A DNA stretch of 36,715 nucleotides, taken from Flammeovirga sp. EKP202. GTDB lineage: Bacteria; Bacteroidota; Bacteroidia; Cytophagales; Flammeovirgaceae. This document shows, one piece after another, positions 1 to 8,043 of the stretch (position 1 is its first letter; each line of letters opens with the position of its first letter). The position numbers and the translations under genes were made by a program. The notes below the pieces were generated by a model, which saw only the letters and a program-made list of their open reading frames with translations, made no database searches and was not told the origin of the DNA. The stretch covers positions 1 to 36,715 of the forward strand of contig NZ_JACVVP010000070.1 in the NCBI RefSeq assembly GCF_014534745.1, read 5' to 3'.

Positions 1-427
1 AAAAACAGCTTAATTTAGCATCCTTATATTTATACTTTTACCATTCGCAAATTTTTGGTGAGCGAAAGGTCAGTTATACAAATTTTCAGCATTGAATGAA
101 TAAAATATCTATTTTTTTGATTAGCATGAGATTATCATTAATTTGGATATTTGGAAGCTTGAAAGTCAGTACTATGAAATCTTACCAAAAGATCGACTAA
201 AATTTGACAATAATTTAGTTTACAGAGTAGTAAATCTCGTAAGTTTCAATCACTATCGGTTTCCTAAATCATTACTATTTTATACTTAAACAAACTTTAG
301 GTCTAAGATCAATTAAAACGTAAAGCAACAATCAGCTACTTACTTTTAAGCATATCAAAATTCATTTATTGTAGAATGAATATTGACCATGACAAGTAAC
401 TATTATTCATAACAAACAACGAATCTC
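1..427. other. Left-end intergenic region
   Basis: No convincing gene is seen here. The only recognisable item is a 74-base piece of the dispersed repeat tail at 153-226, listed separately. The rest is AT-rich and probably holds the promoter of the gene starting at 428, but I cannot place a promoter box. The left edge is the window boundary, so an upstream gene may end just outside. Confidence 0.5.
153..226 (+). repeat. Dispersed repeat tail, copy C (partial)
   Basis: It aligns without gaps to the distal ends of the copies near 21864 and 28425. It begins with ggaagcttgaaagt and ends with ttagtttaca. Read in the register of the DUF2459 gene it gives GSLKV, then a stop at the position shared by the other intergenic copies. 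The palindromic part of the element is absent, so this is a tail-only copy. Confidence 0.7.
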
Positions 428-1477
428 ATGGATTTTTTATCTCTTTCTTTTATTGAGCTTCTCATTGCCATGTGCTTTGTATATGCTCTTCTAAGTATTT
501 TAGTTTCTACTATTTTGGAGTGGATAAATCATATGACTAAGGCTAGAGGAGAAATGCTAAAAAAAGCACTAATTCAGATGCTCGACGATCCCTCCAACCT
601 CCAATATGGTCGCTTACTATTTAATCATCCTTTAGTTGGTGGTATGGGAAATAATACCAATAAAAGACCTCCACAGTATATCAGTTCCAAGATGTTTAGT
701 CAGGCCCTTTTTGATATCATCAGTCAACAATATGACGAGGAAATTGACATTGTCCGACTTCGTGATGAAACAGATGGAAAGGTGAATTATCAAGAAAAGA
801 ATCCCAGCCAAAGGCTATCCACAGATACAATGACTCTTTTTGAAAAAAGTGTGCAAGAAATGAATTATAGTACACTTAAAGAATTGCTTTGGTCTTTTTA
901 TACTCGTTCCAACGGAGACCGAGAGAAGCTATTAGTTTTCATAGAAGACTGGTACAATGCTTATATGGATCGCGTTTCTGGGTGGTATCAATCAAGCCAA
1001 AAAAATAAACTAATGATTGTTGGTTTTGCACTGACTCTCTTTTTGAATTTTGATAGTATTCACATGGTCAAAAGTTTTAATCAAGACAATGATCTTTTAG
1101 CTCAAGTGGTTTCTGCAGCAGAAGAATTCAATGATAACAATCCAAACAGAGAAAAAAACACAAGCAATGAAAAGTTTGTCAAAGATGTAAAAAGTCAACT
1201 TGAAACGATTGATGAACTGAAACTACCTTTGGGATGGTCATTTGAAACCGCTCCACTAAGTTGGATTTTTTGTAAGGCTTCGGTAGATAAAAAGCATGAT
1301 AATTTGAAACAATATGTCTACAAACGCAATTACACTCCCCGTTTACAAGATTACTTTTTGTATGGTTTGGGTATAATATTGAGTGGTTTTATGTTAAGTT
1401 TTGGTGCTCCATTCTGGTTCGATCTATTAGACCGCTTTATCAATTTTAGACGTTCGGGTAAAAAACCTAAAAACTAA
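428..1477 (+). CDS. Membrane protein of unknown function
   Basis: I do not recognise the family. The 349-residue protein has an N-terminal hydrophobic helix (about residues 10-33), a central one (about 198-214) and a C-terminal one (about 306-332). Between them are long polar, charged stretches, so two sizeable soluble segments are likely. It ends 11 bases before the amidohydrolase start, so the two are probably co-transcribed with the SMI1-like gene behind them. The ATG at 428 is followed directly by the hydrophobic helix, which supports the start. No enzyme motif is visible. A membrane anchor or scaffold is possible but is only a guess. Confidence 0.7.
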   Translation: MDFLSLSFIELLIAMCFVYALLSILVSTILEWINHMTKARGEMLKKALIQMLDDPSNLQYGRLLFNHPLVGGMGNNTNKRPPQYISSKMFSQALFDIISQQYDEEIDIVRLRDETDGKVNYQEKNPSQRLSTDTMTLFEKSVQEMNYSTLKELLWSFYTRSNGDREKLLVFIEDWYNAYMDRVSGWYQSSQKNKLMIVGFALTLFLNFDSIHMVKSFNQDNDLLAQVVSAAEEFNDNNPNREKNTSNEKFVKDVKSQLETIDELKLPLGWSFETAPLSWIFCKASVDKKHDNLKQYVYKRNYTPRLQDYFLYGLGIILSGFMLSFGAPFWFDLLDRFINFRRSGKKPKN

Positions 1478-1488
1478 ATAAAAATACA

Positions 1489-2808
1489 ATGAAAAAACTA
1501 CCCTTTACAAACGTACATCTCCACGTCTTCACTACGAAATGTGCACCTGATAGCTTTTTGAAAATCATTCCAAATCCTTTACTAAGGAAATATCCGAAAA
1601 TACTTAAAAGAGTAATAGATAAAAACTCCGTCCGAAAGTTGATCGTAATTCTAGACCGTATGGCGAAGTGGGGTAACATTGGCAGTAATCAACGGAAATC
1701 TCTTCATAAATACCTTTCGTTTTTAGAAGAAGGAACCAAACGAACGCAGCAGGAAGTTTTCATGTCACCTTATGAACTCTATCATTCCGAATATAGTGAT
1801 GTTCAACTAATAGGTTTGAGTTTGAATATGGATTATATGGATAATAAGCTGCTTCCTCCCGTACGTTTCAATACACAATTGGAAGAGCTTAAAAACATTA
1901 AAAAGGAATATCCAGATAACTTCTTTCCTTTTGTTTGTGCTGACCCAAGAGCATATGCAGGCGAACAATTAGTTAATTGGATCAAGAAGTATTTTGAAAA
2001 AGGGATAAGAAGTCCAAAATCAGGTATTGTAAGACCTTACTTTTCAGGAATTAAACTATATCCCGCTTTAGGTTTTTTCCCTTTTGATCCTCGATTAGAT
2101 GAGCTTTACGCTTATGCAGAAGAAAATGGAATTCCTATTATGACACACTGTACTAGAGTAGGTTCACTTTATGTTGGTGATAACATTGAGAGCTTAATCC
2201 CTCGAAAAGTAGCCATGATTGAACATATTTCATATCATGATGCGTTTGAAGAGGCTAAAAAGGAAATTCATAAAAGAATAGAGAAATACTATGAGGTAAA
2301 ATGGATTAAAAATAATACTAAGGGAGCCAACGATATGGCATGTGATCTTTTTGGTCATCCACAAAACTATGTACCCATAATGCTCAAATACCCTAAACTG
2401 AAAATTTGCCTAGCACATATGGGAGGTGATGATCAAATTGATTTAATGGATTATCAATTAAAAGAGATCAAAAATAAGAAAGAGAGAAAAATCATAGAGA
2501 ATGATGGTTATAACTGGGCTTCGCTTACCAAAAAGTTAATGATAGATTATCCTTCATTGTATACTGATATTTCTTATACATTGTACCGGTTAAATGATTC
2601 GGATTTCACTAATAAAATAAAGGATTGGTTAGACTCTAAGGATGAAAAGGGCAATTCTCTGAGCGATCGAGTACTTTTTGGAACAGATTTCTATATGACA
2701 GAACAAGAGAATCAAGAGTCAGCACTTTTGGAAAAAGCAAAAGTACATCTTGGTGATTATATGGAACAAATGAGTCGTATAAACCCTGATAAGTACTTGA
2801 ATTATTAA
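1489..2808 (+). CDS. Amidohydrolase family protein (Amidohydro_2-like)
   Basis: This is a predicted metal-dependent hydrolase of the amidohydrolase superfamily. Visible landmarks are the HxH metal motif at H10 and H12 on the first strand (NVHLH), a lysine in GIKLYP (K189), a histidine in MTHC (H220), a second in LAHMGG (H310) and the terminal catalytic aspartate in GTDFYM (D400). Order and spacing fit a TIM-barrel hydrolase. There is no signal peptide, so it is probably cytoplasmic. At 439 residues it is longer than many Amidohydro_2 members, with an insertion between the first strand and the barrel core. It follows the membrane protein by 11 bases and precedes the SMI1-like gene by 39, suggesting one operon. 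The substrate cannot be inferred. Confidence 0.85.
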   Translation: MKKLPFTNVHLHVFTTKCAPDSFLKIIPNPLLRKYPKILKRVIDKNSVRKLIVILDRMAKWGNIGSNQRKSLHKYLSFLEEGTKRTQQEVFMSPYELYHSEYSDVQLIGLSLNMDYMDNKLLPPVRFNTQLEELKNIKKEYPDNFFPFVCADPRAYAGEQLVNWIKKYFEKGIRSPKSGIVRPYFSGIKLYPALGFFPFDPRLDELYAYAEENGIPIMTHCTRVGSLYVGDNIESLIPRKVAMIEHISYHDAFEEAKKEIHKRIEKYYEVKWIKNNTKGANDMACDLFGHPQNYVPIMLKYPKLKICLAHMGGDDQIDLMDYQLKEIKNKKERKIIENDGYNWASLTKKLMIDYPSLYTDISYTLYRLNDSDFTNKIKDWLDSKDEKGNSLSDRVLFGTDFYMTEQENQESALLEKAKVHLGDYMEQMSRINPDKYLNY

Positions 2809-2847
2809 AGAGTAGTTGATAAATTAATCAAACAAAAGAAGAAATAG

Positions 2848-3261
2848 ATGCAGATTCAATTCATCAAGGAAGAGCCTTTGATACCAAAAGAGAATCTAGT
2901 TTTAGATAACATAGACACAATTTTAACTTCTAATTATGGGATACGTGGATTCCATAAAATTCATCTTTTTGCAGAAAAGACCATAATAGACGAAACTACA
3001 GGAGTGAAAAAACTTTGTTATGAAGATGAAAACCAAGAACAATCTTATTGGATTGGTCAACAAAAAGAAGGCTTGGAACCCGGTATTTTAGATTATGAAA
3101 AAATGCTTGTCATAGGCAACCTTGATTATGATGTGCCATTATGCTTAGACTTTCGATCCAGTCTAAAACAACCCTCTGTAATTTGGCTTAGTGATAAAGG
3201 AGGTTGGGAAAAAATAGCAGAAAGTTATAAAGCGTTTTTCCAAACGCTTTCAGTGAAATAA
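2848..3261 (+). CDS. SMI1/KNR4 (SUKH-like) protein
   Basis: A small 137-residue soluble protein. The segment from about residue 88 (LVIGNLDYDVPLCLDFR) through PSVIWL to the closing GWEKIAESYKAF resembles the C-terminal core of the SMI1/KNR4 or SUKH fold: a buried glycine-aspartate turn, an LDFR strand and a final helix. SUKH proteins are best known as immunity proteins of polymorphic toxins, but many are orphan housekeeping-type genes. No toxin gene is adjacent; the neighbours are an amidohydrolase and a membrane protein in the same direction. The last codons contain a 9-bp hairpin (3229-3237 with 3242-3250) lacking a T-tract. The fold assignment is by pattern only. Confidence 0.6.
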   Translation: MQIQFIKEEPLIPKENLVLDNIDTILTSNYGIRGFHKIHLFAEKTIIDETTGVKKLCYEDENQEQSYWIGQQKEGLEPGILDYEKMLVIGNLDYDVPLCLDFRSSLKQPSVIWLSDKGGWEKIAESYKAFFQTLSVK

Positions 3262-3450
3262 AGGAGGGATGTTGAAAATATATTTCTTTTATGGTGCCAA
3301 TAATTTTACACCCTTTTGTTGCATCATTTTTTAAGAGTAAATAGACTTTTGCATCATTAAATTAAGGTGGAATTTACCTCTTACATGTTTGAAAAATTAT
3401 CTATTGAGGTATTTCTTCAAAGCAAACTCTTACTTTATTATATCTAATAA

Positions 3451-4362
3451 ATGAAAAATTTTATCTTTTTATTTTTACTCTTTGCTGCTTCAAATATTTA
3501 TGCACAAAATTATGATGATGACTTAATAACTTTAGCAGAAATTATAGATAATGAAATTCACAATAATAGTAAAGCAGACCAAGAGGTTATTGACAAGTTG
3601 AATAGGGTGAAGTCGAAAAAATTACAATTTGTCAAAGATTTTTTGGTACTGAGTTTTTCGAACCCAAATGAATTAATTTCTCAACGTTTTTTGGAAAAGC
3701 CAAAAGAGGTCGATTTATATCATTTCAATTTTACCTTTCGCTTGTATCAAAAATTCTACAGACTTGAAAAATTAAAGGGAGAAGAAAGGCAACTTAAATA
3801 TCAAGAGGTGTTTGATGAAATAAAGAATGAGGAAAGGACGAATAAACAGTTCTTGTATATTTACTATGATATGCTTTTTTCTTCTTTTCAGGGCAAAAAT
3901 CAAAAGATGAGTTTAGCTCAAAATGAGGTCAACTTTAGAAAACTGAAACTAAAGACTTCTGAAGAGAAAAACATTTTTTTTATGACTTGCCTAAATACTT
4001 ATCGTTTTGAAATTTTATGTGAAATGAACGGTTTTAGTAATGGTTCAGACTATTCAAAAGCAAGAAGTTATTTTAACCAATATCCATTATTTGAAGGGAA
4101 AAAGTTTTATTTCTTCAATACTCTAGCTAAAGAGGATTTTAATGTAATAATTGCATTGAATAAAGAGTATGATAGTTTTAAAAAAGAATTTTTCACTGAA
4201 TATTTACGTCTTCTTGTGTATTATTATCAATCTTATAATAATGACGAGGAGGAACGAATCAACCTTATCAAAAATTCTATAATTCTTGATGAGAAGTATT
4301 GGAAATTTGTAATTCCTCAAGTAGTTCAAGATTTAGAAAAAGTGAAAGCAGACATAAAATAA
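3451..4362 (+). CDS. Secreted protein of unknown function
   Basis: The first 18 residues form a clear Sec signal peptide (MKNFIFLF then AASNIYAQ), with probable cleavage near the AQ, so the protein is exported. The mature part, about 285 residues, is rich in Lys, Glu, Tyr and Phe, looks mostly helical and has no recognised motif or lipobox. It is 190 bases downstream of the SMI1-like gene and probably has its own promoter. The DUF2459 gene starts 43 bases after its stop, so the two may share a transcript. Confidence 0.65.
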   Translation: MKNFIFLFLLFAASNIYAQNYDDDLITLAEIIDNEIHNNSKADQEVIDKLNRVKSKKLQFVKDFLVLSFSNPNELISQRFLEKPKEVDLYHFNFTFRLYQKFYRLEKLKGEERQLKYQEVFDEIKNEERTNKQFLYIYYDMLFSSFQGKNQKMSLAQNEVNFRKLKLKTSEEKNIFFMTCLNTYRFEILCEMNGFSNGSDYSKARSYFNQYPLFEGKKFYFFNTLAKEDFNVIIALNKEYDSFKKEFFTEYLRLLVYYYQSYNNDEEERINLIKNSIILDEKYWKFVIPQVVQDLEKVKADIK

Positions 4363-4405
4363 TTCATTTGTAAAATCACCCTATCCATAAAGTGAAAGTA
4401 ACGTT

Positions 4406-5128
4406 ATGAAATTAAGTATTAGAATTTTAAAATGGACATTTGCTCTTTTGTCAACACCAGTGTTTTATTTCGCTATTTCCTTACTACTGTCTTCCATTAC
4501 AATTGATCGCAAAGCTGATGGTGAGGTGAAAGATAAATCGATATACTTGACCACAAACGGAGTTCACTTGGATATAGTATTGCCAATTAAAACAATGGAT
4601 ACAGAGTTGATATCAAACTTAAAGTATGAGCCAACGGATCATTATTTATCTTTTGGTTGGGGAGATGAGAACTTTTATATCAATACGCCAACATGGGGGG
4701 ATCTTACGTTTGATAATGCTTTTACTGCACTATTTCTTAAAAGTTCAACACTAATGCACGTGACTCGTTATCGATATAGACTTTCGAATTGGATTGAAAT
4801 TAAAGTATCAGAATCCGAATTGACTAAACTTGAAGATTATATACAACTATCATTTCAAATAGATCAAGCTGGAAAGAAAGTACTTTTAGAGAATCAAGGT
4901 TATTCATCAATCGATAATTTCTATAAAGCAAAGGGTAGTTATTCGTGTTTTAAAACATGTAATAGTTGGGCGAATAGTGGATTTCAGCAAAGCGGATTGA
5001 AGGCATGTTTGTGGACTCCTTTTGATTTTGGCTTAATGGATAAATACAAAAATGAAGAAGAAGGAAGCTTGAAAGTAGTTTCTATAAAATCATGTAAAAA
5101 GTTCTATTGGAAGTTGACTAGAACATAG
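4406..5128 (+). CDS. DUF2459 / TIGR02117 family protein
   Basis: A 240-residue protein with an N-terminal transmembrane or signal-anchor helix (about 10-32). The family hallmarks are visible: TNGVHLDIVLP (47-60), FGWGDENFY (83-91), the TPTWGDLTF stretch (94-102), and a C-terminal SCFKTCNSWAN block (180-190) followed by CLWTPFDFGL (201-210). The family resembles papain-fold or NlpC-like hydrolases with Cys and His, but its biochemistry is not established. The oddity is the C-terminus: codons from about Y214 to the stop align with the dispersed intergenic repeat, including 33 identical bases (5046-5078), so the tail may be repeat-derived or the repeat gene-derived. The family core appears complete before this tail. 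Confidence 0.85.
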   Translation: MKLSIRILKWTFALLSTPVFYFAISLLLSSITIDRKADGEVKDKSIYLTTNGVHLDIVLPIKTMDTELISNLKYEPTDHYLSFGWGDENFYINTPTWGDLTFDNAFTALFLKSSTLMHVTRYRYRLSNWIEIKVSESELTKLEDYIQLSFQIDQAGKKVLLENQGYSSIDNFYKAKGSYSCFKTCNSWANSGFQQSGLKACLWTPFDFGLMDKYKNEEEGSLKVVSIKSCKKFYWKLTRT

Positions 5129-5136
5129 TTCACAAT
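5046..5136 (+). repeat. Dispersed repeat tail, coding copy G
   Basis: Bases 5046-5078 are identical to 21846-21878. The alignment then continues without gaps at roughly three quarters identity to about 5136, eight bases past the stop of the DUF2459 gene. The coding copy reads KNEEEGSLKV, then KSCKKFYWKLT. The intergenic copies read the same way but have a TAA where this copy has TGG. The shared segment begins exactly at the 3' arm of a hairpin in copy A. Confidence 0.75.
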
Positions 5137-5204
5137 TTTTTTAACTTGTTACTAGTATAATTATTGTGTGTGAAAACTTGGTGACAGAACTTAATCTAAC
5201 GAAC

Positions 5205-5744
5205 ATGAACAAAAACAATCCACTTCTTCTTTTTATGCTAATCTTTTTTATTTTTCAAAGCTGTTTGGAAAAGGAGGAGGTGCAAATGATAGATTTTAAT
5301 TATTTAGGAATCTCGTTTCAGTATCCATCCAACTGGAAAGAACTTGATCACTCTACAGTATTATTCGGTATCGCTGACAATGATTTATTTCAAGGTTCAC
5401 AATCTAATATATTATTGGTTGGAATGGATTCCATGGAATTAAGAGTAAGAGAAATAGAGCGTTTTTCCGAATACTATACTGGTATCAATTATATGCTTAG
5501 TCAAAAAGAAAATTATAAATTAAAAGAGCCATTAGAGAGCGTAGATTTCAATCAGGTGCAATGTAAAAAGGTCGTTTATGAATTGATCGATAAAAACTTT
5601 CTTCAAACTCATTATTTCTTTGAATATAGAACCTCTTTCTATTCAATAATAGTTACTGAACCTATTGATGGCCGAATTGAGGAAACCCAAAAAATACTAT
5701 CAACTTTTAGTCTACAAAAGGAGGAAAAGGAGAAGCTTTTCTAA
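5205..5744 (+). CDS. Small lipoprotein with PsbP/DUF1795-like flavour
   Basis: The preferred start is the ATG at 5205, because MNKNNPLLLFMLIFF leads directly into a lipobox-like FQSC with the cysteine as acylated residue. An in-frame GTG at 5166 would add a polar stretch ahead of the signal and is unlikely. The mature protein, about 160 residues, begins with a phrase of the type ISFQYPSNWKEL and ends with KILSTFSL, a layout seen in PsbP-like and DUF1795-like lipoproteins of about this size. That resemblance is weak. It is probably anchored in the envelope. It is 76 bases downstream of the DUF2459 gene. Confidence 0.65.
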   Translation: MNKNNPLLLFMLIFFIFQSCLEKEEVQMIDFNYLGISFQYPSNWKELDHSTVLFGIADNDLFQGSQSNILLVGMDSMELRVREIERFSEYYTGINYMLSQKENYKLKEPLESVDFNQVQCKKVVYELIDKNFLQTHYFFEYRTSFYSIIVTEPIDGRIEETQKILSTFSLQKEEKEKLF

Positions 5745-5782
5745 TGATAATGAAATTACTTCAACACCAAATGACAGTTTGA

Positions 5783-6253
5783 ATGCAAATTATTAATACA
5801 CTAAAAAAGTGGTTGAGTTCTACACCTATTGAGATTGAACTTGAGGGAAAGTGGACTGGATTTTATACCTACTCTCTAGCTTCACCTAAGTTACTTAGGA
5901 ATCCGAAATTCCGCTTTGATATGGAATTAATGCTGAATGATGACAATTTTGAAGGCTTTGTATCTGAAGAAATAATTGGTGGTGAAATTGAGGATCAGAT
6001 TGTAGTGTATGGAAAATTTGTAGATCAAAAAATAGAATTTCATAAGCTATTTAGGTATTCGTATCAGTTGGATGAGCAGGGTAAGGTATCCAAAATAGAG
6101 GGAATAACTTCTCCTGTCTTGACTAAATATGTAGGACATTACTATCAAGATATGAATAAGTTTATTGGACAGTGGACTACAAGGTATGAATATGAAAATA
6201 AAGAGTATTCTTCATCAGGAATGTGGGAAATGGAACCAAATACTCACAATTGA
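5783..6253 (+). CDS. Hypothetical beta-rich protein
   Basis: A 156-residue protein that I do not recognise. There is no signal peptide. An early GKWTGFYTYS phrase and alternating hydrophobic and polar strands, ending in GQWTTRYEYE and SGMWEME, suggest a small beta-barrel or lipocalin-like fold. That is inferred from strand pattern only. The gene lies 38 bases after the lipoprotein and in the same direction, so it may be part of the same unit. Composition matches its neighbours. Confidence 0.55.
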   Translation: MQIINTLKKWLSSTPIEIELEGKWTGFYTYSLASPKLLRNPKFRFDMELMLNDDNFEGFVSEEIIGGEIEDQIVVYGKFVDQKIEFHKLFRYSYQLDEQGKVSKIEGITSPVLTKYVGHYYQDMNKFIGQWTTRYEYENKEYSSSGMWEMEPNTHN

Positions 6254-6343
6254 TTAAAGGTATCGATGAAAGCGTATTTGATTTTTTACGCTTAATAGTA
6301 TTCATCAATGGGAATTGTATAGTACATTTAGGTCAATTTTAAA

Positions 6344-6658
6344 ATGAACCTAAGTTGTTCTTCCATTCAAATGCAGAAAAGAGAGTTTTATACTGAGCAA
6401 ATCATTGCACTACTGAAGGAACAAGAACCCGAAAGAGAAGATCTAATTGAGGATTTACAAAATTCCAAAATTAGAAAGTGGCTCATTCAGCCTTATGTAT
6501 ATTTTATTTCAGCGGAAAAACCTAATCAAATAGGGTCAGACTGGCAATTTGATGAAAATATTGTCTTAGAGCACGAAACGGAAGGGACTATTATATTGGA
6601 TATATTGAAAGGTGGAAGAGTAGGTGGAATTGAATTTATTGATCAAATCGAAGACTAA
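6344..6658 (+). CDS. Small hypothetical protein
   Basis: A 104-residue protein of unknown family. The start is uncertain: the ATG at 6344 gives an odd MNLSCSSIQ leader, and the ATG at 6371 (MQKREFYTEQII) would give a cleaner 95-residue cytoplasmic protein. The body has a charged amphipathic helix, then WLIQPYVYFI and a strand-like C-terminus ending in GGIEFIDQIED. No motif or membrane segment is seen. It is the last gene before the PadR promoter region. Confidence 0.5.
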   Translation: MNLSCSSIQMQKREFYTEQIIALLKEQEPEREDLIEDLQNSKIRKWLIQPYVYFISAEKPNQIGSDWQFDENIVLEHETEGTIILDILKGGRVGGIEFIDQIED

Positions 6659-6760
6659 AAATTATCATCATTTCTTAAAAATCACTGAAATCGTCTTAAC
6701 TGAAGTTTGGTAATCAGCTGATATATAGTATGTAATTGTATTTTTATTTTTTTGTAAAAT

Positions 6761-6794
6761 ATCATAATACAATACATAGGATTATGATGTATTG
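6761..6794. promoter_or_regulatory. Overlapping inverted repeats ahead of padR-type gene
   Basis: Two inverted repeats interlock here. ATCATAAT at 6761-6768 pairs with ATTATGAT at 6781-6788, and CAATACAT at 6770-6777 pairs with ATGTATTG at 6787-6794. The block ends 22 bases before the likely regulator start. PadR proteins commonly bind short ATGT/ACAT dyads near their own promoters, so an autoregulatory operator is a reasonable inference. Confidence 0.5.
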
Positions 6795-6816
6795 ATAAAT
6801 TATGTATATTTACTCT

Positions 6817-7155
6817 ATGTATTCAAAAGAACTACTCAAAGGAACACTTTCCGCAATCATTTTAAACTTATTGTCGGAAAAAGGGAAAATGTATGGTTAC
6901 GAAATTTTCCAGCATGTAAAAGAACAATCTGAAGGTAAAATCTTATTAAAAGATGGTTCGTTATATCCTGCTTTACAAAAAATGACAAAGGAGGGGCTTC
7001 TTACTTATCAGGAAGAATATATAGGAAAGCGAGTAAGAAAATATTACTTCCTCACACCTGAAGGTAAAATAGAAAAAAACCGTTCTTTAGAGGAACTAAA
7101 GGACTTCTTAGCCACCCTAAATAAGCTTGTTTTCTCAGAATTAAATATCACATGA
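6817..7155 (+). CDS. PadR family transcriptional regulator
   Basis: A small winged-helix repressor. The hallmark PadR phrase is present: KELLKGTLSAIILNLL, MYGYEIFQHV, then DGSLYPALQKMTKEGLL and the wing KRVRKYYFLTPEGK. From the ATG at 6817 the protein has 112 residues, the normal size for the short PadR class; an ATG at 6802 would add five residues (MYIYS) and is less typical. The stop overlaps the next start by 4 bases (ATGA), so the membrane partner is translationally coupled. In Bacteroidota such pairs usually join the repressor with the membrane protein it controls. The dyads at 6761-6794 probably mediate autoregulation. Confidence 0.9.
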   Translation: MYSKELLKGTLSAIILNLLSEKGKMYGYEIFQHVKEQSEGKILLKDGSLYPALQKMTKEGLLTYQEEYIGKRVRKYYFLTPEGKIEKNRSLEELKDFLATLNKLVFSELNIT

Positions 7156-7760
7156 AATTAAATAGTGAGCAAGAAAAAGCAATCGAAGAATATGTTGATG
7201 CACAGGGATTGAAAATTCAAACACTTCGGGATGATATCATAGATCATTTATGTTGTGTTGTTGAAAGTGAATTGGGAAAGGGTAAACCTTTTGATCAATC
7301 TTTTGAGCAGGCAATTCTAGATTTAGCTCCTGATGGGTTGTTGGAGATACAAAACAAAACCGTTTTTTTACTTAACTCTAAACGCATAATAATGATGAAA
7401 AAATTAACGTATTTAACTGGACTTCTTGGAGCAGTAGCACTCACTGCAGGTGTAACATTTAAACTGCTCCATATGGCTTTCGCAACAGAACTCTTTATGT
7501 TAGGATTCTTATTACTGTTACTTGTATTTATTCCTTTACTTGCCATAGATCGATACAAAGTGATACTTTCAAAAACCATTTCAGTTCGATTAAAATTTAT
7601 ATCGGGAGTTGCTGCCGCGGTGATCACGGGTCTTTCGGCAGTTTTCAAAATAATGCACTTGCAAGGGGCTGACTTGTTATTGTTATTAGGTGCTTTCCTT
7701 TTTGCATTTGGTTTTCTTCCTTTCTATTTCTTCACTATGTATAAAAAATCAATTGCCTAA
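7152..7760 (+). CDS. PadR-coupled membrane protein with GldL-like hairpins
   Basis: The 202-residue protein starts inside the regulator's stop codon. The first 75 or so residues are soluble and helical (RDDIIDHLCCVVE, FEQAILDL), like the cytoplasmic prefix domains found on PadR-partner proteins. Four membrane helices follow as two related hairpins: one carries FKLLHM, the other FKIMHLQGAD. The second resembles the FKIxHxxGAD membrane motif of the gliding/T9SS motor protein GldL, although the cytoplasmic part of GldL is absent. I infer a sensor or envelope protein regulated with PadR. Its function is unknown and a role in gliding is not claimed. Confidence 0.7.
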   Translation: MKLNSEQEKAIEEYVDAQGLKIQTLRDDIIDHLCCVVESELGKGKPFDQSFEQAILDLAPDGLLEIQNKTVFLLNSKRIIMMKKLTYLTGLLGAVALTAGVTFKLLHMAFATELFMLGFLLLLLVFIPLLAIDRYKVILSKTISVRLKFISGVAAAVITGLSAVFKIMHLQGADLLLLLGAFLFAFGFLPFYFFTMYKKSIA

Positions 7761-7777
7761 AATCTTACAATAATGCG

Positions 7778-7811
7778 CGCACGAATGTTAAGCAGCGGCC
7801 ACATTCGTGCG
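7778..7811 (+). terminator. Terminator-like hairpin after the PadR pair
   Basis: An 11-bp perfect stem, CGCACGAATGT at 7778-7788 with its complement at 7801-7811, encloses a 12-base loop. It lies 17 bases after the stop of the PadR partner gene. The downstream T-tract is poor, so it may instead stabilise the mRNA end. Confidence 0.55.
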
Positions 7812-7856
7812 TTATAAACCTTTATTTATATTGTTGTACATATTTAAAGTTAGATA

Positions 7857-7887
7857 CTTGAATGTAAGCAATTTATCGTTATTTTTG
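7857..7887 (+). promoter_or_regulatory. Bacteroidota-type promoter
   Basis: A TTG at 7858-7860, a 19-base spacer and TATTTTTG at 7880-7887 match the Bacteroidota primary-sigma consensus (TTTG, about 19 bases, TAnnTTTG). Transcription would start near 7894, two bases before the first helix of the RNA candidate. Confidence 0.6.
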
Positions 7888-7893
7888 TAATAG

Positions 7894-8043
7894 ATGAATT
7901 GGAGTGATATTTAAAACAACTAGATCAAGCAAACTCTTTTACAAATATTGTTTGTCTTACTCCCTCTCAATTCTTAAAAAGGTTGAAGTAATGTATTTCT
8001 GCAATGAATAATTACAGGTTTATTGTATAGATCAACCTTTTTG
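7894..8043 (+). ncRNA. Candidate structured small RNA or structured 5' leader
   Basis: The predicted transcript of about 150 bases is unusually well paired. GAATTGGAGT at 7896-7905 pairs with ACTCC at 7959-7963 and CAATTC at 7968-7973 across a 4-base bulge. Inside, CAAAC (7930-7934) pairs with GTTTG (7950-7954). A second domain follows: AAAAAGGTTGA (7976-7986) pairs with TCAACCTTTTT (8032-8042). It encloses a 9-bp hairpin, GTAAT and TATT (7988-7997, one bulged base) with AATAATTAC (8007-8015). The last arm ends in a T-run, like an intrinsic terminator. No known class is recognised. The alternative is a leader of the hydrolase gene, 77 bases further on. Confidence 0.5.
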
